NCBI GenBank assembly: GCA_002352945.1
Contig: DDHL01000059.1
Span: forward strand, 1-9,276
From: Campylobacteraceae bacterium UBA1877
Lineage (GTDB): Bacteria; Campylobacterota; Campylobacteria; Campylobacterales; Campylobacteraceae
Length of the DNA stretch: 9,276 nucleotides
Direction: 5' to 3'
The notes beneath the pieces are model-generated. The model was not told where the DNA came from, ran no database searches, and was given only the letters and a program-made list of their open reading frames with translations. A program made the position numbers and the translations under genes. This document shows, piece after piece, positions 1 to 4,839 of the stretch (within the stretch, counting starts at the first letter, position 1; every line of letters begins with the position of its first letter).

Positions 1-61
1 TCTTTATAGTTGACTCCTTAAAACGCAAATAGAAAATAACCTTAGCAAAGAAGCAATTGCC
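1..61 (+). other. Probable upstream coding remnant of the DUF234 gene, with frameshift
   Basis: Frame 3 reads FIVDSLKRK (bases 3-29) and then hits TAG at 30-32. Frame 2 from base 29 reads IENNLSKEAIA straight into the ATG at 62. Joining the two gives a smooth amphipathic segment that fits this family upstream of the winged helix. The switch needs one extra A in the AAA run at 27-29. No start codon of the usual kind lies in frame between 14 and 61. This points to an indel, either a sequencing error or a real mutation, inside one longer gene that runs off the left edge. Confidence 0.5.
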
Positions 62-718
62 ATGTTAAACCGGCTGGCAATTGGAGATAGAAAAATCTAT
101 TCTGTGTATAAAAAAGAGTCTATTTCTCAAGGTGTGGGCAGATCAATTTATCGCCAACTTTTTGATTCTGGCATCATTGTCATAGAAAAGAGTCGCGAAA
201 CTCTTCCGCCCCATCCTCCAAAAGCAAAGCGCAAAAAGGCCTTAAGAGGATATAAAGCACAAGATAAGATCCGTTTTCGTGACAACTTTACAAGGTTTTG
301 GTTTACCTTTTTATCAAATTGCCAAGATCCGCTTATTTGCAAAGAAAAAATAAAATCTCATTTTGAAGCCTTTGTCGGCCTAGCCTTTGAACAGTTAAGT
401 TTAGCACTTTTAGCATCCCACTTTAATCAGCCGCAAATTCTCTCTCAAGGCAGCTATTGGGATAGACGCCATGAGATTGATATTTTAGTCACACTTGATG
501 ATAAAAGAGTAGTTGCAGGAGAGTCTAAGTGGAAAAATCGTAAAGTGTGTAAAAATATTCTCACATCTTTACAAACAAAGTGCTCATATGCTAAATTACA
601 TGTAGATACTTTTGCTCTTTTTTCTAAGAGTGGTTTTAGCAAAGAGTTGTTAAAAAACTGTGGCAGTAATGTACTGCTTTTTGATTTAGACTCTTTTGAA
701 AGGTTGCGTGATGATTGA
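62..718 (+). CDS. DUF234 / PD-(D/E)XK-type protein, 3' part of a 5'-broken gene
   Basis: This resembles the C-terminal part of the ATPase-associated DUF234 family: a winged-helix-like segment (about residues 1-45, counted from the ATG at 62) followed by a restriction-endonuclease-like fold. In the second part, FVGLAFEQ is at about 104-111. EID (D140) is followed by GESKW (E154, K156), matching the D-x(n)-E-x-K signature of PD-(D/E)XK enzymes. The biological role of these proteins is not well established. Nuclease activity is inferred from the motif only. ATG 62 is probably not the real start. It has no convincing ribosome site, and the frame upstream (bases 14-61) still reads like the same protein back to a TGA at 11-13. 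Bases 3-29 in another frame give a plausible continuation. The true gene therefore probably begins left of the window, with a one-base indel near 27-29. The stop overlaps the flgS start by 8 bases. Confidence 0.7.
   Translation: MLNRLAIGDRKIYSVYKKESISQGVGRSIYRQLFDSGIIVIEKSRETLPPHPPKAKRKKALRGYKAQDKIRFRDNFTRFWFTFLSNCQDPLICKEKIKSHFEAFVGLAFEQLSLALLASHFNQPQILSQGSYWDRRHEIDILVTLDDKRVVAGESKWKNRKVCKNILTSLQTKCSYAKLHVDTFALFSKSGFSKELLKNCGSNVLLFDLDSFERLRDD
699..703 (+). promoter_or_regulatory. Ribosome binding site deciding the flgS start
   Basis: AAAGG lies 7 bases before ATG 711 and inside the last codons of the upstream gene. This favours 711 over the TTG at 696, which begins within 3 bases of the motif, and suggests translational coupling. 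Confidence 0.55.
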
Positions 719-1730
719 TGAAAGTTTACTAAGTTCTTTAAGTGCTAGCGAGAAAGAAGCGTTTAAAAAAGGGCTTGAAGATATTATCAATCAAACTTAT
801 GTCATCGAAAAAGAGTATAAAAACCTCACTGAATCTTATGCTGCCCTTGAAGCATTTGTTCGTCAAATTGTCGAAACACTGCCAAATGCACTTTGGGTTT
901 TAGATGAAAAAGGTGAGCTCTTTTTGCAAAACAGCGAGGCTCAAACCATCCAAGCGCTCCTACCTCAAATTGACCTCACTATTGCAAGTGATGAGATTGA
1001 ATTCAATGATGCAACCTATCTTGTTAAAATTGTAAAAAAGGGTGGCAAAACTATTATTTCCGCAACCGACATTACCGGAGAAAAACGCAAGGAGCGTCTT
1101 GCTTCAATGGGACAGGTTGCTGCTCACTTATCCCATGAGATAAGAAATCCAATTGGCTCAATTTCCCTGCTTGCTTCAACCCTTTTTAAGCGAGTAGATA
1201 CTAGCGCTAAACCCCTTGTTTTAGAGATGAAAAAGGCAATTTGGCGGGTTGAAAGAATCATTAAAGCAACCCTTCTTTTTTCCAAGGGAATCCAGCCAAA
1301 TATGAGTTATTTTAACCTCAATGAGCTTGTTAAAGAGTGCCGTGAAGCTATGTCTTGTTATACTTTTTCTACCCCAATTTCTCTTGAGGTTGATTTGCCA
1401 GATATCTCTTTGCAAGCCGATAAAGACCTGCTCTCTGTTGCCTTTCAAAATCTTCTTTTTAACGCCATTGATGCTATTGAAGAGAATGAACAAGAGAGTG
1501 GAAAAATTACTTTTAAATACTCCAATTCAAAAAATTTTCACCACATTGATGTGTGCGATACTGGCAAAGCCATTAAAGACCCAAATATTCTTTTTGAGCC
1601 ATTTAAAACCACAAAAACAAAAGGAAATGGCTTAGGGCTTGCTCTTAGTATGCAAATTATACAAGCTCATGGCGGAGAAATTCTGCTTTTACAAAACCCA
1701 AAAAGATTTCGCATTAGCCTGCCTTCATAG
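711..1730 (+). CDS. flgS: Flagellar regulatory sensor histidine kinase FlgS
   Basis: This is a cytosolic two-component histidine kinase of 339 residues with no membrane segment. Residues 1-50 form a charged helical region. A PAS-like segment follows (about 50-122, with LPNALWVLDEKGELFLQNS). The DHp domain has the H-box SHEIRNP with phospho-acceptor His142 (bases 1134-1136). The catalytic domain shows an N-box (FQNLLFNAIDAI), a G1 box (DTGKAI) and a G2 box (GNGLGLALS). N-terminal wording and overall size match FlgS of Campylobacter and Helicobacter as recalled. In those organisms FlgS senses assembly of the flagellar export apparatus and MS ring/switch, and phosphorylates FlgR to switch on sigma-54 rod and hook genes. 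The start is ATG 711, because AAAGG (699-703) sits 7 bases ahead. A TTG at 696 would give 344 residues but has no better site. It overlaps the upstream gene by 8 bases, so it is probably co-transcribed. Another NtrB/AtoS-like kinase is the alternative. Confidence 0.82.
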   Translation: MIDESLLSSLSASEKEAFKKGLEDIINQTYVIEKEYKNLTESYAALEAFVRQIVETLPNALWVLDEKGELFLQNSEAQTIQALLPQIDLTIASDEIEFNDATYLVKIVKKGGKTIISATDITGEKRKERLASMGQVAAHLSHEIRNPIGSISLLASTLFKRVDTSAKPLVLEMKKAIWRVERIIKATLLFSKGIQPNMSYFNLNELVKECREAMSCYTFSTPISLEVDLPDISLQADKDLLSVAFQNLLFNAIDAIEENEQESGKITFKYSNSKNFHHIDVCDTGKAIKDPNILFEPFKTTKTKGNGLGLALSMQIIQAHGGEILLLQNPKRFRISLPS

Positions 1731-1752
1731 TTTTACTTTTTTTCGCTATAAT
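1724..1752 (+). promoter_or_regulatory. Sigma-70 promoter of the PII-CBS-DUF1538-Usp operon
   Basis: A perfect -10 box TATAAT (1747-1752) is preceded, with 17-base spacing, by TTCATA (1724-1729), a 4/6 match to the -35 consensus. The spacer is T-rich, as is common for Campylobacterota promoters with weak -35 boxes. The -35 overlaps the flgS stop codon. Transcription would begin near 1759, giving a leader of only about 20 bases, too short for a riboswitch. The operon can therefore be expressed separately from flgS. Confidence 0.7.
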
Positions 1753-1769
1753 CAGCCAAAAAATCAACC

Positions 1770-1774
1770 GGGAG
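1770..1774 (+). promoter_or_regulatory. Ribosome binding site of the PII-like gene
   Basis: GGGAG is 6 bases before ATG 1781, which supports that start. Confidence 0.6.
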
Positions 1775-1780
1775 TGTGCT

Positions 1781-2131
1781 ATGAAATTTGTCAGTCTCAC
1801 CATTATTGCTCCACCGGAGTATGAAGATAAACTCAAAACTCTTACAAAAGAGGCTGGTGCATGCGGAGCTACCATTGTGCAAGGAAGAGGCTATGGGCAT
1901 ACGGAGAAAAAAAGCTTTTTTTCGCTCACATTTGAGGGTAATCATGCCATTATAACTCAAATTGTGGAAGAAAAAATTTCAAAAGCAATCCTTAAATCCA
2001 TCAAAAGAGGAATCCAAGACGGAGAGCTTGATGCTATAGCATTTACTACGCCAATCAATCACATTGTAGGCTTAAATACATGTACGCTTAAAAAATTTGA
2101 AGATTCAATCAAACAAGAAGGAACGATATGA
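1781..2131 (+). CDS. PII-like nitrogen-regulator-family signalling protein with a shortened T-loop
   Basis: This is a 116-residue soluble protein with the ferredoxin-like PII layout. Beta-1 is KFVSLTIIAP, followed by helix 1, then beta-2 ending in GRGYG (35-39). A short loop and beta-3 (AIITQIVEEK) follow, then helix 2 (SKAILKSIKRG) and a closing strand (DAIAFTTPI). PII proteins form trimers that bind ATP/ADP, often with 2-oxoglutarate or bicarbonate, and act on transporters or enzymes through the T-loop. Here the loop between GYG and beta-3 is about six residues shorter than in GlnB/GlnK by eye. It lacks the tyrosine uridylylated in those proteins, and no canonical TGxxGDGK B-loop is visible (RGIQDGELDAI instead). 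A role in classical nitrogen control is therefore unlikely. It is first in a tight operon with a CBS protein and a DUF1538 transporter, so it probably regulates that transporter. Family call is good; ligand is unknown. Confidence 0.78.
   Translation: MKFVSLTIIAPPEYEDKLKTLTKEAGACGATIVQGRGYGHTEKKSFFSLTFEGNHAIITQIVEEKISKAILKSIKRGIQDGELDAIAFTTPINHIVGLNTCTLKKFEDSIKQEGTI
1907..1922 (+). repeat. 16-base perfect palindrome A7-GC-T7 inside the PII-like gene
   Basis: Seven A, then GC, then seven T, read here as codons for EKKSFFS in the shortened T-loop. It is self-complementary and contains slippery homopolymers. It is coding, and the frame stays open on both sides, so it is not a terminator in any demonstrable sense. 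Confidence 0.6.
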
Positions 2132-2529
2132 TGCAAACTCCAATCCTTGTCGAGCAGATTATGCGAACCAACGTAAATGTAATTGATCCTTGCGCAAGCT
2201 TAAAAGATGCCCTCACACTCATGCGCGATCGCAGGGTGCATTCACTTATTGTGGATAAAACCTATGAACACGATGCTTATGGAATTATTACAAATACTCA
2301 AATTCTTCAAAAAATCCTAGCCGAAGATGGGGATATTGAACTTATTAATGTGTACGATGTGTATAGCAAGCCAGCATTTTCAGTTTCTTCAAAATTAGAT
2401 ATCCGACACGCTGCAAAGATAATGCTCTCACACAATATAAAACGTGTAGCTGTAACAGATAATAATGAGCTAAAAGGAGTTTTATCAACTACTGATTTAA
2501 CCAAATACCTTATCTCGCTATTGGAGTAA
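2128..2529 (+). CDS. Tandem CBS-domain regulatory protein
   Basis: This is a 133-residue stand-alone Bateman module. CBS1 spans about residues 8-65 (VEQIMRTNVNVIDP ... GIITNTQIL). CBS2 spans about 73-131 (VYDVYSKPAFSVSS ... GVLSTTDLTKYL). Such pairs bind AMP, ADP, ATP or related ligands and gate enzymes or transporters. CBS2 keeps the typical G-V-L-S-x-x-D motif (D123), whose Asp contacts ribose in many family members. In CBS1 the matching position is Gln58, so perhaps only one site binds nucleotide. There is no membrane segment or fused catalytic domain, so it must act on a partner. The ATG overlaps the stop of the PII-like gene (ATGA, 2128-2131), with AAGGA at 2118-2122 as ribosome site. 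ATG 2131 is an equally possible start, one residue shorter. The transporter gene follows after one base. A regulatory subunit of that transporter is the likely role. Confidence 0.85.
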   Translation: MMQTPILVEQIMRTNVNVIDPCASLKDALTLMRDRRVHSLIVDKTYEHDAYGIITNTQILQKILAEDGDIELINVYDVYSKPAFSVSSKLDIRHAAKIMLSHNIKRVAVTDNNELKGVLSTTDLTKYLISLLE

Positions 2530-2530
2530 T

Positions 2531-4021
2531 ATGAGCGCTCTTTTAGAAGAACTTTTAGCGACAATAAAGGAGTCAGGTCTTAATTTATTACCTATTATCT
2601 TAATCATTGGCGGTTTTCAGCTTTTTATTTTCCAAACTTTGCCTGAAGATTTTATGACCATTATTCTTGGTTTTATTATTGTAATATTTGGAGTAGCCTT
2701 TTTTCTTATGGGTTTGGAACTTGGTGTTTTTCCGCTAGGAAATAGTCTTTCAAATGAATTTTTACAACGCCAATCAATTTCTCTTTTTGTTCTTTTTGGA
2801 TTCGCTCTTGGTTTTTCAGCATCCATCGCAGAGCCAGCTATCATAGCAGTAGCCCAGCAAGCTCAAGAGATTACAAACAATGCTCTTGATGCCCTAACTT
2901 TAAGAATAATCATTGCTCTTTCAGTAGGTGGAATTACCGCTTTTGGAATTATGCGCTCTCTTCTTGGATGGCCGATTGCTAAAATAATTGTAGGAGGATA
3001 TGTAATCGCCCTGATTTGTACATATTTTGCCCCGCGCGAAATTATAGGATTAGCTTATGACTCAGGAGGAGTTGCTACAAATGTAGCTACTGTGCCTCTT
3101 ATTGTAGCTTTAGGAGTTGGTATGGCTTCAGCCATTCAAGGACGCAATGTTTTAAAAGATGGCTTTGGGTTTGTAGCTCTTGCAGCTATTACACCAATTG
3201 TTTCAATCCAGCTATATAGCATCTTTGCGCTTGATGGAGCCGTCTTTGATAGTAGCGCGGCAATAGAAATTCCAAAAAAAGAGGTAGCTTTTAATTTTTT
3301 AACTGTTTTAACAGGTCTTTTAAACACATTTATTAACATCCTTCCAATCATAGGAACTATCTTTATTTTCCAATACATTATTTTACGCCGGCATCTGCCA
3401 AACCTTGGTCGTGTTATTGTTGGTTTTATTATGCTTATTATTGGACTGTATGGTTTTATCATGGGTATCAAACTAGGTCTTTTTCCAATAGGCGAATCAA
3501 TTGCAAAATCCCTAGTTGAAAAGAATAATCTTTTTTTTATCTATCTTTTTGCTTTTTTGATTGGCTTTGGAACAACTATGGCCGAACCAGCTTTGGTTGC
3601 AGTTATAAAACAAGCTAACCGCTACACAGCAACAAGATTGAATGTATTGATAGTAAGGCTTTTAGTTGCATTAGGAGTTGGATTTGGAATCCTTGTTGGG
3701 ACTTATAAAATCATTCATGGACACGATATTTGGGTCTTTATCCTTGCTTTATATTCGATTGTAGTTTTTTTAACAATCATAGCACCATCTCAAATCACAG
3801 CTTTTGCTTTTGATTTGGGAGGAGTAACTACTTCTGAGATTACTGTGCCAATCATTACAGCTTTTGGCTTGCATCTTGCCATAAGCATTGAGGGAAGAGA
3901 TGCTTTAATGGATGGCTTTGGACTTATAGCTTTTGCCTCTGTTTTTCCCATGATAACAGTGCTTAGCTATAGTATTCTTATAAAATTCATAGAAAAATTT
4001 TTAGCAAGGAAGGTTCAATGA
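2531..4021 (+). CDS. Two-repeat DUF1538 membrane transporter (UmpAB-like fused antiporter)
   Basis: This is a 496-residue, very hydrophobic inner-membrane protein with roughly ten or more membrane segments. It consists of two homologous halves. Motif pairs are AEPA at 100/351, D-x-GGV at 177/428 followed by TVP, and GR-x-x-L-x-DGFG at 204/455. All are offset by exactly 251 residues. The conserved Glu101/Glu352 and Asp177/Asp428 in membrane segments are candidate ion-coupling residues (inference). Family knowledge: Halomonas UmpA and UmpB, both DUF1538, together act as a Na+(Li+,K+)/H+ antiporter. This protein looks like the fused, single-chain form, probably with the halves inverted or pseudo-symmetric. 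The start is ATG 2531, with GGAG at 2523-2526, one base after the CBS stop. The downstream Usp gene overlaps by 4 bases. Substrate and direction are not shown by the sequence. Confidence 0.82.
   Translation: MSALLEELLATIKESGLNLLPIILIIGGFQLFIFQTLPEDFMTIILGFIIVIFGVAFFLMGLELGVFPLGNSLSNEFLQRQSISLFVLFGFALGFSASIAEPAIIAVAQQAQEITNNALDALTLRIIIALSVGGITAFGIMRSLLGWPIAKIIVGGYVIALICTYFAPREIIGLAYDSGGVATNVATVPLIVALGVGMASAIQGRNVLKDGFGFVALAAITPIVSIQLYSIFALDGAVFDSSAAIEIPKKEVAFNFLTVLTGLLNTFINILPIIGTIFIFQYIILRRHLPNLGRVIVGFIMLIIGLYGFIMGIKLGLFPIGESIAKSLVEKNNLFFIYLFAFLIGFGTTMAEPALVAVIKQANRYTATRLNVLIVRLLVALGVGFGILVGTYKIIHGHDIWVFILALYSIVVFLTIIAPSQITAFAFDLGGVTTSEITVPIITAFGLHLAISIEGRDALMDGFGLIAFASVFPMITVLSYSILIKFIEKFLARKVQ
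4006..4013 (+). promoter_or_regulatory. Strong ribosome binding site of the usp gene
   Basis: AAGGAAGG lies 4 bases before ATG 4018, inside the end of the DUF1538 gene. It is the strongest such site in the operon, which suggests the Usp protein may be made at least as abundantly as the transporter. Confidence 0.5.
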
Positions 4022-4839
4022 ACACGCCTACAATCTTAGTCGCAACAGATTTTTCACAGCGCAGTATAGATATTGTTCAAAGAGCATTGCCGCTCGCTAA
4101 AGAGCTTGGTGGGACTTTACATGTAATTCACGTGATTGAAGAGAGTCTTTTTGATTTTCTTGAAAAGGACCAACCTATCATTGAGCACGCTCTTGAAGCG
4201 CTAAAGAAGCATTTTCCTACCATCAATGAATCCAATCTCCACTGCAAAAAAGGCAAGGTTGGCGCAGTTATTGCAGATTTAGCCAAAGAGCTTAGTACCA
4301 AACTTATTATACTTGGCAATAGTGGAGAGCATGGCGGATTAAAAAATCTTTTTATCGGCTCTAGCACAAAAGCCATTGTAAGAAGCGTATCAGTGCCAGT
4401 ACTTGTGGTAAAAAGTTTTAAAGATTTGGATATAAAAAAGCTACTCATTCCAACTGATTTCTCAAAAGCTTCAAAAAAACACATTCAAACCATGCAAAGC
4501 CTCTTTCCAAAAGCAAAAATTACACTTTTACATACCTATACTGTTCCTTTTTCAACAAGGCTTAGTCTTTACGGGGTCAAAAAAGGTGATGTTAATTTAC
4601 TAGGTGAAAATTTAGAAATTTATGCCAAAAATGAAGCTGCTTTATTTTTAGAGGATTTTAAAAATACAAATATCGATTTGATTGTTCGTGAAGGAGCATT
4701 AGATCCAAACTTTTTTACCTCAATTGCAAATATGCACGCAATCCAAACCATCAGTTTGCATACAACTGGAAGCATCAGTCTCTTTGCTTTTGATCTGCTA
4801 TTAGAGACTGATAAGGATGTGATAATAAATACAATTTAG
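4018..4839 (+). CDS. Tandem-domain universal stress protein (UspA family)
   Basis: This is a 273-residue cytosolic protein. Domain 1 (about 1-140) is a good UspA match. It opens with TILVATDFS and ends with LIILGNSGEHGG ... FIGSSTKAIVRSVSVPVLVV. The latter is close to the ATP-binding motif G-2x-G-9x-G-S, but has ten residues where nine are usual. Domain 2 (about 141-273) opens with KKLLIPTDFSKAS but has no G-x-x-G ... G-S loop, so it is probably a degenerate, non-binding partner. Tandem Usp proteins act as built-in dimers; ATP-binding members often work as switches on transporters or in stress survival. Its ATG overlaps the transporter stop (ATGA, 4018-4021), so it is translationally coupled. 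Its stop TAG (4837-4839) overlaps the convergent dnaE stop, leaving no intergenic terminator. Confidence 0.85.
   Translation: MNTPTILVATDFSQRSIDIVQRALPLAKELGGTLHVIHVIEESLFDFLEKDQPIIEHALEALKKHFPTINESNLHCKKGKVGAVIADLAKELSTKLIILGNSGEHGGLKNLFIGSSTKAIVRSVSVPVLVVKSFKDLDIKKLLIPTDFSKASKKHIQTMQSLFPKAKITLLHTYTVPFSTRLSLYGVKKGDVNLLGENLEIYAKNEAALFLEDFKNTNIDLIVREGALDPNFFTSIANMHAIQTISLHTTGSISLFAFDLLLETDKDVIINTI

Noticed and set aside
1321..1635. 104-codon open frame inside flgS, same strand
   Set aside because: It overlaps the kinase catalytic domain in another frame and has low-complexity hydrophobic composition and no ribosome site.
696..1730. TTG at 696 as the flgS start (344 residues)
   Set aside because: The AAAGG motif falls just after this codon and is well placed for ATG 711; the five extra residues add no recognisable sequence.
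1907..1922. A7-GC-T7 palindrome as an intrinsic terminator
   Set aside because: It lies within coding sequence near the start of a co-transcribed operon and lacks a GC-rich stem.
3136..3471. 111-codon minus-strand frame opposite the DUF1538 gene
   Set aside because: Rich in Ile, Pro, Lys and Arg as expected from the complement of membrane-segment codons; no start signals.
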